From NCBI RefSeq assembly GCF_021298855.1, contig NZ_JAJTHI010000008.1:1-64000 (forward strand): 64,000 bases of DNA. Direction: 5' to 3'. A program made the position numbers and the translations under genes. Positions within the stretch are counted from its first letter, which is position 1, and each line of letters starts with the position of its first letter. This DNA comes from Gemmatimonas sp. GTDB lineage: Bacteria; Gemmatimonadota; Gemmatimonadetes; Gemmatimonadales; Gemmatimonadaceae. This document shows positions 55,172 through 62,849 of this stretch, one piece after another. The notes beneath the pieces are model-generated. The model searched no databases, was not told where the DNA came from, and worked only from the letters and a program-made list of their open reading frames with translations.

Positions 55172-56289
55172 CGGATCGCCTGACGCAACCGCTGCCAGAA
55201 CTGCTCATCGAAGGTACTCGACGCCAGCGGGTTGCCGCCGCCGACAGCGGCCTCGTCGCCGTGGCGCACCACCACGAGGTCGAGGCTGGGGACTACGTAG
55301 ATCTTCTTGTCGCCCTTGCCCAGCGCCGCCACCAGGTCACGGGGCGCCGCCGGGACCAGCGGGCCGCTGAGGGTGGGCAGCACAGAGGGCCCGGGAAGGC
55401 GGTGACGGTCGCTGCCGTTGAGCCACCAGAGCATGCCGTAGGCAGGATTGTCATGCGGCGCCGGGCGCCACATCTGCGTCACCCACGACGTATCGGTGAC
55501 GACGCGCGTGGTGCCCCATGCGCCGCGGGACAGCGTGAGCAGACCGAAGCGCGCCATGTCCCGGGCGCTGCAGCTGAGGACGAAGCCCGGTTCTCCGGTG
55601 TCCACGTTGAATCGCCAGGTGCACGACATGCCGATGCGATCGAACAGCCGCGTGCGCGAGGCCGTGGTGATGTCCTGTCCTGCGGCGCGCGTGACCACCG
55701 CAAAGAGCTGGTAGTAGGCCGGGTTGTTGTAGTAGAACCGCGTGCCCGGTGCGACGACCGTGCGCAGGGAGTCATCGAGCCCGGAGGACATCTGCAGCAG
55801 GTGCCGCACGGTAATGCGCCCCTCGGTGCCGGGGCTGCGCGACCATCCGGCGCCCAGATACTGGCTGGCCGGGGCCTCGAGCGAGAGGCGCCCTTCCGCC
55901 TGCAGCTGCCCGATCAGCGTGGCGAGCACGCTCTTGCCGGCGGAGGCGATGATGCTGTCCGTCTCCCCGGTCCATCCGCGCCAGTACCGCTCTGCCACCA
56001 GACGCCCGCGCCAGGTGATGACCACGGCGGTGGAGCGTTGCGTACCGGCCCAGTCGAGGGCGGCGCGCAGTGCCGTGGTGTCCCAGCCCAGGGCGCCGGC
56101 ACTCACGGTGGGCCACTCCGCCCCGGGCGCGGGGTGCACGAAGGGCAAGGCCCGCACATCGGCCGGCGGTGCCGGCAACGGTGACGGTGATGGTGCCGCC
56201 GGCGTCGGCGCTGGCGCGGTAGGGCCGCCGCCGCAGGCCATCAGCATTCCCGGCACGAGAAGTCGGCAGAGACGAGAGATCAAGGGCAT
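55165..56289 (-). CDS. Serine beta-lactamase-fold lipoprotein (class C/DD-peptidase type)
   Basis: A 374-residue protein with a signal peptide ending in LMAC (Cys19, probable lipidation) and a Pro/Ala/Ser linker. The beta-lactamase fold shows the SxxK motif ASAGKS (Ser116, Lys119), the YxN-like YYNN (186-189) and MSSGLDDS. It is most like the 6-aminohexanoate-dimer hydrolase / EstB-type esterase branch, so it may be an esterase or peptidase and not a resistance enzyme. The ATG at 56289 is taken because longer frames would cross the divergent ROK gene. Confidence 0.83.
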   Translation of the reverse strand: MPLISRLCRLLVPGMLMACGGGPTAPAPTPAAPSPSPLPAPPADVRALPFVHPAPGAEWPTVSAGALGWDTTALRAALDWAGTQRSTAVVITWRGRLVAERYWRGWTGETDSIIASAGKSVLATLIGQLQAEGRLSLEAPASQYLGAGWSRSPGTEGRITVRHLLQMSSGLDDSLRTVVAPGTRFYYNNPAYYQLFAVVTRAAGQDITTASRTRLFDRIGMSCTWRFNVDTGEPGFVLSCSARDMARFGLLTLSRGAWGTTRVVTDTSWVTQMWRPAPHDNPAYGMLWWLNGSDRHRLPGPSVLPTLSGPLVPAAPRDLVAALGKGDKKIYVVPSLDLVVVRHGDEAAVGGGNPLASSTFDEQFWQRLRQAIRY

Positions 56290-56341
56290 ACCCCATGGAC
56301 GCGCCAGCGCCCGGCGTGTTAACCGCGCCCCGTGGGACGTT

Positions 56342-57370
56342 ATGTTTCCGACCATGTCCTCACCGTCCCTCTCCCCCGCGTCGCAGTTCATCGTTGGTGT
56401 CGATCTTGGCGGCACCAACATTGTCGTGTCGTCCATGTCGCTCGATGGCTCGCGGCTCTTCGGCGCCCAGAGCGAACCGACCCACGCGCAGGAGGGGGCG
56501 GACGCCGTGGTGGCCCGCATGGCGCGTATGGTGAACACCACCATCGACGTCACGACGCGCGAGGCGGGGGTACCGCGGGGGGCAGTGTTGGGCGTGGGCA
56601 TCGGCGCCCCCGGCACCGTGGACCGCAAGCGTGGTCTGGTGCTCGCCGCCCCCAACCTCAAGTGGTACGACTTCCCCCTCATCGAGCGCATGGCTGCGCT
56701 CACGGGGTTGCCGGTGCGCATCGACAACGACGCGAATTGCGCCACCTACGGGGAGTGGTGGCTGGGCGCGGCACGCGGGGGGACCAACGTGGTGGGCGTC
56801 ACGATCGGGACGGGCGTGGGCGGGGGCATCATCGTGGACCGGCATGTGTACCACGGCTCGAGCGACGCCGCCGGAGAGATCGGGCACATCACCATCGACC
56901 TCAACGGACGTCGCTGCGGCTGCGGCAACTACGGCTGCCTCGAGGCGTACGCCTCCGGCAGCGCCATCGCCGAGCGGGCGCGCGAGGCGCTGCACAACAA
57001 TGAATCGTCGGTCTTGCCGTCGCTCGTCGACGGTGATGTCAGTCGCATCACGGCGGCGGTCGTTTATCAGGCTGCGGGTCAGGGTGACGCGCTGGCGCTG
57101 GAAATCGTGCGGGACACGGCGAAGTATCTGGGTGCCGGCATTGCGAATCTGCTCAACGTCTTCAATCCCGACGTGGTCGTGATCGCCGGTGGCGTGACGC
57201 AGGCGGGGGAAGCGCTCTTCGGCCCGTTGCGCACCGAAGTCCGCCGCCGCGCCTTCAAGAGTGTCTCCGACAGCTGCCGTATCGTGCCCGGCACGCTGCC
57301 GGGGACCGCCGGCGTGGTGGGTGCCGTGGCCTCGTTCATCTCGCAGACCACCGGCCAGCCGCCGGCGTGA
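56342..57370 (+). CDS. ROK-family sugar kinase (glucokinase-like)
   Basis: A 342-residue ROK protein without an N-terminal DNA-binding domain, so a kinase. The phosphate-binding loop VGVDLGGTN is at 18-26 and the catalytic Asp is in DNDANC (128-133). GTGVGGGIIVD follows, and the zinc site consists of EIGH (His182) and CGCGNYGCLEAYAS (Cys192, Cys194, Cys199). Glucose is the likely substrate. ATGs at 56342 and 56354 are both in frame. It overlaps the PfkB gene by four bases and is the first gene of the run leading to ftsEX. It is divergent from the beta-lactamase-like gene. Confidence 0.9.
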   Translation: MFPTMSSPSLSPASQFIVGVDLGGTNIVVSSMSLDGSRLFGAQSEPTHAQEGADAVVARMARMVNTTIDVTTREAGVPRGAVLGVGIGAPGTVDRKRGLVLAAPNLKWYDFPLIERMAALTGLPVRIDNDANCATYGEWWLGAARGGTNVVGVTIGTGVGGGIIVDRHVYHGSSDAAGEIGHITIDLNGRRCGCGNYGCLEAYASGSAIAERAREALHNNESSVLPSLVDGDVSRITAAVVYQAAGQGDALALEIVRDTAKYLGAGIANLLNVFNPDVVVIAGGVTQAGEALFGPLRTEVRRRAFKSVSDSCRIVPGTLPGTAGVVGAVASFISQTTGQPPA

Positions 57371-58413
57371 CGATGTCAGCCACGGCCGGTACCGGCGCGC
57401 CACGCAAACGCGTGGGGGTGATCGGCTCCTTCGTGTGGGATGTGCTGCATGGACGCGACCGGCGCAGCGTACCGATGGAGGAGTGGGGGGGCATTACGTA
57501 CTCGCTGTCGGCGCTCGACGCGGCACTGCCCGATGACTGGGAGATCGTGCCACTCGCCATGGTGGGTGACGATCTGGTGGAACGGGCGCAGCTGTACATC
57601 CGGGGGCTGCGTCGCATGGCCCCCGACGCCGCGCTCATTGGTGTGCCGTACCCCAACAACCGCGTCGAGCTGCGCTACCTCGACGACGAACGGCGCACCG
57701 AACATCTCACCGGTGGCGTCCCCGGATGGACCTGGCTGGGGCTCAAGCCGGTGCTGGACGCGGCGCGGCTCGATGCGCTCTACATCAACCTGCTCAGCGG
57801 GTGGGAGCTCGACCTCGAAACGGCGCAACTCATCCGCGCCCACTTCACCGGCCCCATCTACTGCGACCTGCACATGCTCGTCATGGCGGTCCAGGCCGAC
57901 GGCCTGCGCACGCCGCGCCCGCTTCCCAATGTCGCGGAGTGGTGCAGCTGCTTCGACGTGCTGCAGGTGAACGAGGACGAGATGCGCCTGATGGCCCCCG
58001 ATTCCATGGCGCTCGCGGCCACCGCGATGGCGGCCGGGGTCTCCATCCTCGGCGTTACCCTCGGCAAGCGCGGCGCGGCGTACTTTGCGGCGCCGGGCAT
58101 TGAACGCCTGCAGGATCTGCCACCGCGCCGAGGTCACAACGTTGCGCTGTCCACATCACCACGGGGTGGCGCTGGGGCGCTTGGCGCCGTGCGCACGGCA
58201 CTCGTGCCCGGCGTCGCGCCGCGCGTGGACGGCCCCGGAGATCCCACGGGATGCGGCGATGTGTGGGGCGCCACCCATTTCTCACGACTCCTCGCCGGTG
58301 ATAAGTTGACGGAGGCCATCGCGGCGGCGAATCGGGCTGCGTCGCGCAACGTCGAACATCGTGGGGCCAATGGTCTCGCGAATCATCTCCGCGGAGAGCT
58401 CAGCACCACGTGA
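57367..58413 (+). CDS. PfkB-family carbohydrate kinase
   Basis: A 348-residue ribokinase-fold enzyme. The N-terminus has VGVIGSFVWDVL and the substrate lid segment GGITYSLSALDAAL. The C-terminal signature is DGPGDPTGCGDVWGATHF (about 288-305), with the catalytic base Asp298. It is more divergent than typical sugar kinases and carries an insertion of about 25 residues around 255-285, so the sugar or nucleoside substrate is unknown. It starts with GTG overlapping the ROK stop (ATG alternative at 57373), and its stop overlaps the next GTG. Confidence 0.85.
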   Translation: MTMSATAGTGAPRKRVGVIGSFVWDVLHGRDRRSVPMEEWGGITYSLSALDAALPDDWEIVPLAMVGDDLVERAQLYIRGLRRMAPDAALIGVPYPNNRVELRYLDDERRTEHLTGGVPGWTWLGLKPVLDAARLDALYINLLSGWELDLETAQLIRAHFTGPIYCDLHMLVMAVQADGLRTPRPLPNVAEWCSCFDVLQVNEDEMRLMAPDSMALAATAMAAGVSILGVTLGKRGAAYFAAPGIERLQDLPPRRGHNVALSTSPRGGAGALGAVRTALVPGVAPRVDGPGDPTGCGDVWGATHFSRLLAGDKLTEAIAAANRAASRNVEHRGANGLANHLRGELSTT

Positions 58414-59354
58414 CGATCGTCATCAGCGTGCCGCCCTCGCTCGACGAACACTCGTTCGAGCAGGTCATCGAGCAGCTCGCCGCCGCCCCCGACGGATCGA
58501 AGATCCTGCTCGACGCGCGGCACGCGCGTTGGGCCTCGCCGTATGGGCTGACCGCCCTGTTGTGCGTGCCTCAAGCCCGCCCCGAGCCCATCGGCTTCGC
58601 GGTGCCCGAGCACCCCGACACGGTGCGCTACTGGTCGCGCGCCGGCTTCTTCCGCCATGCGGCCGAGTTGTACGAACTGCACGGCGCCGTGCCGCGCGCC
58701 CGCGAGGCGCACGAAAGCGAGGTGCTGCTGGAAATCACGCCCATCGCGAAGAGCGACGATGTGCACGGCGTGGTGGGACGCATCCAGCAGAAGGCCGCTG
58801 ACATTCTGCACGGCCAGCTCAACCTCGACACCGCGGTGACCGGCGCCTTCGGCATGACGCTGAGTGAGTCGTGCCAGAACATCGTCGAACATGCCGGCGT
58901 GGGCGGGTGGGTGGCGGTGCAGACCTACAATTACAAGCAGCGCCTGGGCCGTCGGGTGGTGCAGATCGCCGTGTGCGATGCCGGCGTGGGCTTCCGCACG
59001 TCGCTCGAAAGTTCGCCCGGTCATCGTCACAAGGATCGCTGGGATGACGCCATGGCCCTCGAGGATGCGGTGCTGCGCGCCGTGTCGCGCTTTCGGCACG
59101 GCGATGCCGGTCGTGGCCAGGGACTCGCGGGGATCCGGCGCTTCGTCGGGCGCTGGCACGGCAAACTCACCGTGCGCAGCGGCACGGCGCGCCTGGGGAT
59201 CATTCCCGAGTGGGACGAGGATGTGCCCATGACCGAGGGGCTGCCCTTCTTTCCGGGGTCCCAGATGCAGATCATCATCCCGGAGCGCTCGGCCGATGCG
59301 CCGGCCCGCGCCCGCAGCACGGCGGCGGCAACCCGCGGCCGGAGCCGCTTCTGA
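58410..59354 (+). CDS. STAS-like/HATPase fusion (anti-sigma-type ATPase)
   Basis: A 314-residue protein with two parts. Residues 1-95 (ISVPPSLDEHSFEQVIEQLAAA, KILLDARHARWASPYGLTALLC) look like a STAS or MlaB-type fold. Residues 125-290 form a GHKL ATPase: N-box ESCQNIVEHAG (Asn157), G1 VCDAGVGF (Asp190) and G2 GRGQGLAGIRR (234-244). No dimerisation His box is present, so it is of the anti-sigma/serine-kinase class and not a sensor kinase. It is coupled to its neighbours by overlaps (GTGA at the start, TGATG at the end). The last 25 residues are basic and disordered. Confidence 0.8.
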   Translation: MTIVISVPPSLDEHSFEQVIEQLAAAPDGSKILLDARHARWASPYGLTALLCVPQARPEPIGFAVPEHPDTVRYWSRAGFFRHAAELYELHGAVPRAREAHESEVLLEITPIAKSDDVHGVVGRIQQKAADILHGQLNLDTAVTGAFGMTLSESCQNIVEHAGVGGWVAVQTYNYKQRLGRRVVQIAVCDAGVGFRTSLESSPGHRHKDRWDDAMALEDAVLRAVSRFRHGDAGRGQGLAGIRRFVGRWHGKLTVRSGTARLGIIPEWDEDVPMTEGLPFFPGSQMQIIIPERSADAPARARSTAAATRGRSRF

Positions 59355-59938
59355 TGCACATCGACGTGGGTATGGTGCTGCGCGGCACGGTGTGCGACCT
59401 GTATTCCAATCTCGTCACCCGCCCCACCGGGGCGGCGGTGCGATCGGCGATCGAGCGCCAGGTCACCGAGATCGGGGCGCCGGTGGTCACCACCATCGAC
59501 TTCTCGCAGGTCAACCTGCTCGATTTCTCCTGCGCCGACGAAATCGTGGCCAAGCTGCTGCTGCGCTATGCCAGCGAGGACGGACCACCGGGGTATCTCA
59601 CCTTCCGCGGCATTCACGAAGGCCACATCGATCCCATCGAAACCGTCCTCGAACGGCACGCCCTGGCGCTGGTCTCCTGGCACGAGGGCGAAGCGGAGCT
59701 GTTCGGTTACGTGGACGACGACGAGCGCGATCACTGGCTCACCGTGCGGGATCACGGGCCGGTGCTCTCCGCGACCGTCGCGCAATTGTTGGGGGTGGCA
59801 CCGGAGTTCGCCGAAGGGCAGCTGGAGCGGTTGGCCCGCCGTCGCCTCGTCATGCGTCACGAGACGGGGTATTCGGTACCAGGCGTGGTGCATGGCGCGT
59901 CCGGTACGTTGCCGGGCCACGGACAGGGAGTACAGTGA
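59354..59938 (+). CDS. STAS-like (DUF4325-type) protein
   Basis: A 194-residue protein. Residues 25-110 resemble the STAS-like DUF4325 domain: SAIERQVTEIGAPVVTTIDFSQVNLLDFSCADEIVAKLL, with Ser59 where anti-anti-sigma factors carry the phosphorylated Ser/Thr. Residues 140-175 (SATVAQLLGVAPEFAEGQLERLARRRLVMRH) look like a small winged helix. Its partner is presumably the GHKL ATPase encoded just upstream, whose stop codon it overlaps. The substrate of any switch, sigma factor or otherwise, is not encoded nearby. Confidence 0.75.
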   Translation: MHIDVGMVLRGTVCDLYSNLVTRPTGAAVRSAIERQVTEIGAPVVTTIDFSQVNLLDFSCADEIVAKLLLRYASEDGPPGYLTFRGIHEGHIDPIETVLERHALALVSWHEGEAELFGYVDDDERDHWLTVRDHGPVLSATVAQLLGVAPEFAEGQLERLARRRLVMRHETGYSVPGVVHGASGTLPGHGQGVQ

Positions 59939-60285
59939 GCGACGACAAGAAGCGTCTCGGGGGCCCGGTGGGCGGGGCGAGCAAGCGGGGTCTGTTCAGC
60001 GGGTTCTCCCCCCCGCTGCAGGTGGTGGGGTTCATTGCCACCCGCATGGGCGATCCCGACCGCGGTCCCCTCGTCCGCATGCGCCCCGATGACGCGCTCA
60101 TTCGCCTCGTGACCGCGGGCGATCTGGTGCGTGTGGTATCGGACCGCTGCTCGGAGCTGGCCGTCCTGGAGGTCGATGAATCGCTCCCGCGCGGGGGCGT
60201 CGTGCTTCGGGACGTGGTGGGCGCGTCGCTGGCGGAAGTCATCCGGGTGCTCCGGGTGGACAGCGCCCCACGTCCTCGTCCCTGA
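59935..60285 (+). CDS. Small hypothetical protein
   Basis: A 116-residue protein that I do not recognise. A Gly/Lys/Arg-rich N-terminus is followed by a beta-rich core (VRMRPDDALIRLVTAGDLVRVVSDRCSELAVLEVD, then GGVVLRDVVGASLAEVIRVLRVD). The pattern is faintly like a double-psi or OB-type small barrel. The GTG at 59935 overlaps the previous stop and has AGGGAG upstream. It lies inside the ROK-to-EnvC run, between the STAS-like gene and the PLP-fold gene. Confidence 0.65.
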   Translation: MSDDKKRLGGPVGGASKRGLFSGFSPPLQVVGFIATRMGDPDRGPLVRMRPDDALIRLVTAGDLVRVVSDRCSELAVLEVDESLPRGGVVLRDVVGASLAEVIRVLRVDSAPRPRP

Positions 60286-60296
60286 TCCCCTCTTCT

Positions 60297-61253
60297 GTGT
60301 CTCACTCGCTGACCCGTCGGCTGGCCGAGTTGGAGGGCGCTGAAGCGGCCCTCGTGCTGGCCAGCGGTCGCGCGGCGGTTGCCTGCACGGCGCTCGCCCT
60401 GCTCCGCCCGGGCGATCACCTGCTTGCCGGATCGGCGCTGCAGGCCTCCACACGGGCGTTCTTCACCCGCGAACTGCCTGCGCTGGGCACGGAGGTGACC
60501 TACGTGGATCCGCGGGAACCGCGCGGCTGGCGACGCGGTCTGCAGCGAACCACCCGGGCCCTGTTCGTGGAGTCGCCGGTGATCGACAGCGGACGGCTGG
60601 TGGACCTGCGCCCGCCCCGCACGCTCGCCAATGAACTCGGGACCGCGCTCATCGTGGACGCCACCGGGGCATCGCCGGTCAACTTCACGCCGCTGGCGCA
60701 TGGCGCCGATGTCGTGCTGCACGACGCCACGGCGTTCATCGAACCGCATGGCAAGGGCGAGGTGGGCATCGTGGCCGGCACCGAGGCGCTGGTGGAGGAA
60801 GTGCGTCTCAAGATGAAGGCGTGGGGCGCTGACCCTCACCCGGCGGCCTACGCCCAGCTCGAGCGCGGCCTGGCCACCCTCGAGGTGCGTGTGCACCATC
60901 AGAACAGCGTGGCCCTCCAGGTCGCCCAGTGGGCCGGTACGCACCCACAGGTGTCCGGCGTGGTATACGCCGGCCTCCCCGACCACCCGGACCAGCCGTT
61001 GCTGGCGGAGTGGTTCAAGGGCGCCGGTGCGCTGGTCCTGCTGCAGCTGCAGGACGGGCACGACCCGGCGCGTGTGAGCGCGCACGCCACCGCGCGCCTG
61101 CGGGAGGGCGTCGAGCCCACGCGGGTGTCCACCCGGTTCCTTGCGCAGGGCGAGACCGGCTGGTTGCGCGTGGAGGTGGGGTTGGAGCCCGCCGAGCACC
61201 TCGCGGATGCCCTCGCCGCCGCGCTGGCCGTCGCGGCCTCGTCGCCCGCGTAG
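60297..61253 (+). CDS. Cys/Met-metabolism PLP-fold protein lacking the PLP lysine
   Basis: A 318-residue protein clearly of the cystathionine gamma-synthase group: RRLAELEGAEAALVLASGRAAVACTALALLRPGDH, VDATGASPVN (Asp121 equals the pyridine-ring Asp) and WLRVEVGLEPAEHLADAL. The lysine motif SATK is replaced by DATA (Ala146), so no Schiff base with PLP can form. The N-terminal 50 residues, including the Tyr/Arg loop that binds PLP phosphate from the neighbouring subunit, are also missing. It starts with GTG 11 bp after the previous gene and ends 3 bp before ftsE, suggesting a non-catalytic role there. Confidence 0.8.
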   Translation: MSHSLTRRLAELEGAEAALVLASGRAAVACTALALLRPGDHLLAGSALQASTRAFFTRELPALGTEVTYVDPREPRGWRRGLQRTTRALFVESPVIDSGRLVDLRPPRTLANELGTALIVDATGASPVNFTPLAHGADVVLHDATAFIEPHGKGEVGIVAGTEALVEEVRLKMKAWGADPHPAAYAQLERGLATLEVRVHHQNSVALQVAQWAGTHPQVSGVVYAGLPDHPDQPLLAEWFKGAGALVLLQLQDGHDPARVSAHATARLREGVEPTRVSTRFLAQGETGWLRVEVGLEPAEHLADALAAALAVAASSPA

Positions 61254-61256
61254 CCG

Positions 61257-61970
61257 ATGTCCGAGATTCTTCGCGTCACGAACGTGTCGAAGGAGTATCC
61301 GCGTTCGGGGATGGCACTGCGTGATGTGTCCTTCGAGATGCAGAAGGGCGAGTTCGTTTTTCTCGTGGGGCACTCGGGTGCCGGCAAGAGCACGCTGCTC
61401 AAGCTGCTCACGATGGCCGAGCGCCCCACCGCCGGCGAGGTGCGCGTCTCGGGGTTCTCCAGTTTCTCCATCCAGCCACGTGACGTGCCGCAGTTGCGCC
61501 GCCGGCTGGGCGTGGTCTTCCAGGACTTCCGCCTGCTTCCCGACCGCACGGCCGAGCAGAACATCGCCTTCGCGCTCGAGGTCACCGGGACGCCCGGCGC
61601 GCAGATTGCGCCGAAGGTGGCCCGACTGCTGACGCAGGTGGGGCTCGCCGCCCGGGCCACCGCGTACCCGCATGAGTTGTCCGGAGGCGAACAGCAGCGC
61701 GTGGCAATCGCGCGCGCCCTCGCCAACGATCCGTTCCTGCTGCTTGCCGACGAGCCCACGGGCAATCTCGACGACCGCGCCACGCACGCCATCTACCTGC
61801 TGCTGCGGGAGATCAACGCCCGTGGCACCTCGGTGCTCATGGCCACGCACGACGTGGCCATGATTCAGCGCGCGGGCATGCGCTGCCTCGAGCTGGATCA
61901 CGGGCAGCTCGTATTCGACGGCACCGACGTGGGGACCCTGGTGGCCAACATGCGCGGACGGCGCGGGTGA
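61257..61970 (+). CDS. ftsE: Cell division ATP-binding protein FtsE
   Basis: A 237-residue ABC ATPase. Walker A GHSGAGKST is at 38-46, followed by the signature LSGGEQQRVAIARALA, Walker B LLLADEPTGNLD and the switch His in ATHD. The FtsE-typical LGVVFQDFRLLPDRTAEQNIAFAL is present. With FtsX it forms a divisome complex whose ATPase cycle drives periplasmic murein-hydrolase activation through EnvC-like proteins. The linkage to ftsX (7 bp gap) supports FtsE over LolD. Confidence 0.95.
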   Translation: MSEILRVTNVSKEYPRSGMALRDVSFEMQKGEFVFLVGHSGAGKSTLLKLLTMAERPTAGEVRVSGFSSFSIQPRDVPQLRRRLGVVFQDFRLLPDRTAEQNIAFALEVTGTPGAQIAPKVARLLTQVGLAARATAYPHELSGGEQQRVAIARALANDPFLLLADEPTGNLDDRATHAIYLLLREINARGTSVLMATHDVAMIQRAGMRCLELDHGQLVFDGTDVGTLVANMRGRRG

Positions 61971-61977
61971 GCCGGCC

Positions 61978-62835
61978 ATGAAGCTTGCCCTGCGCGAGGT
62001 CATCCTCGCCTTCCGCCGCGCGCCGCTCATGGCGATCCTCGGGGTCGTCACCATCGGCTTCTCGCTGTTCGCCTTCGGGCTCTTCGGACTGGTGGCGCTC
62101 AACATCCGCACGGCGCTGCGCGAGGTCGAGGACCGGGTGGAGATCCGCGCGTTCCTCGTGGAGGGCGCGCGCGACACGCAGGTCGAGGCACTGATGCGGC
62201 GCCTGCAGGCCGATCCGGCTGTGGCGACCGTGGGCTACGTGTCGCCCGATTCGGCGCTCACGCGCGCACGGGCCGAGCTGGCGGAGTTCCGCGATGTCCT
62301 GGACGGCGCCTTCCTGCCCGGGTCGGTGGAATTGCGCCTGCGCGAAGGGCGTCGCGATCCGGAGACGGTGGCGGCGCTGTCGCGACGCCTGCAGACCTAT
62401 GCGGTGGTGGAGGACGTGCGCTACGGGCGGGAGTGGGTGGAGAAGCTGTACCGCATCCGCAACATCGCGGCGCTCGTGGGGACCGTGCTGGGCAGCGTCT
62501 TTGCGCTCGTCGCCGTGATCATCATCGGCAGCACCATCCGCATGGCCATTCTGGCGCGCACGCGCGAGATCGAGATCATGCGCCTCGTGGGTGCCACGAA
62601 CATGTTCGTGCGCCTCCCCTACCTCATCGACGGGACGCTCAAGGGGCTGCTGGGCGGCATCCTCGCCGCCATCCTGTCGTACGGCACCACCGTGGTGCTG
62701 GGGCGCTCGCTCATGCAGACACAGTTCTTCGACGCCCGGCAACTGCTCCTCGGCATTCTGGCGGGTGGGCTGCTGGGCCTGATCGGCAGTTGGGGGTCGG
62801 TGGGACGCCACCTGCGCCAGGTGTGGCGCGACTGA
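61978..62835 (+). CDS. ftsX: Cell division protein FtsX
   Basis: A 285-residue membrane protein with four transmembrane helices: one near 20-42, a periplasmic loop domain of about 110 residues (VEIRAFLVEGARDTQVEALMRRLQADP), then helices near 165-190, 215-240 and 255-275. The cytoplasmic coupling segment REIEIMRLVGATNMFVRLPYLIDGTLKGLLGG is typical. It is the membrane partner of FtsE; the periplasmic loop should bind the EnvC-like product of the next gene. Confidence 0.94.
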   Translation: MKLALREVILAFRRAPLMAILGVVTIGFSLFAFGLFGLVALNIRTALREVEDRVEIRAFLVEGARDTQVEALMRRLQADPAVATVGYVSPDSALTRARAELAEFRDVLDGAFLPGSVELRLREGRRDPETVAALSRRLQTYAVVEDVRYGREWVEKLYRIRNIAALVGTVLGSVFALVAVIIIGSTIRMAILARTREIEIMRLVGATNMFVRLPYLIDGTLKGLLGGILAAILSYGTTVVLGRSLMQTQFFDARQLLLGILAGGLLGLIGSWGSVGRHLRQVWRD

Positions 62836-62849
62836 TCGCCCCGGCCCGC

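Noticed and set aside
55165-56289. Antibiotic-resistance beta-lactamase
   Set aside because: The motif pattern and lipoprotein form fit the esterase/DD-peptidase-like branch better; resistance cannot be claimed from the sequence.
55165-56745. N-terminally extended version of the beta-lactamase-fold gene
   Set aside because: The extension crosses the divergent ROK gene; the ATG at 56289 begins a proper lipoprotein signal peptide.
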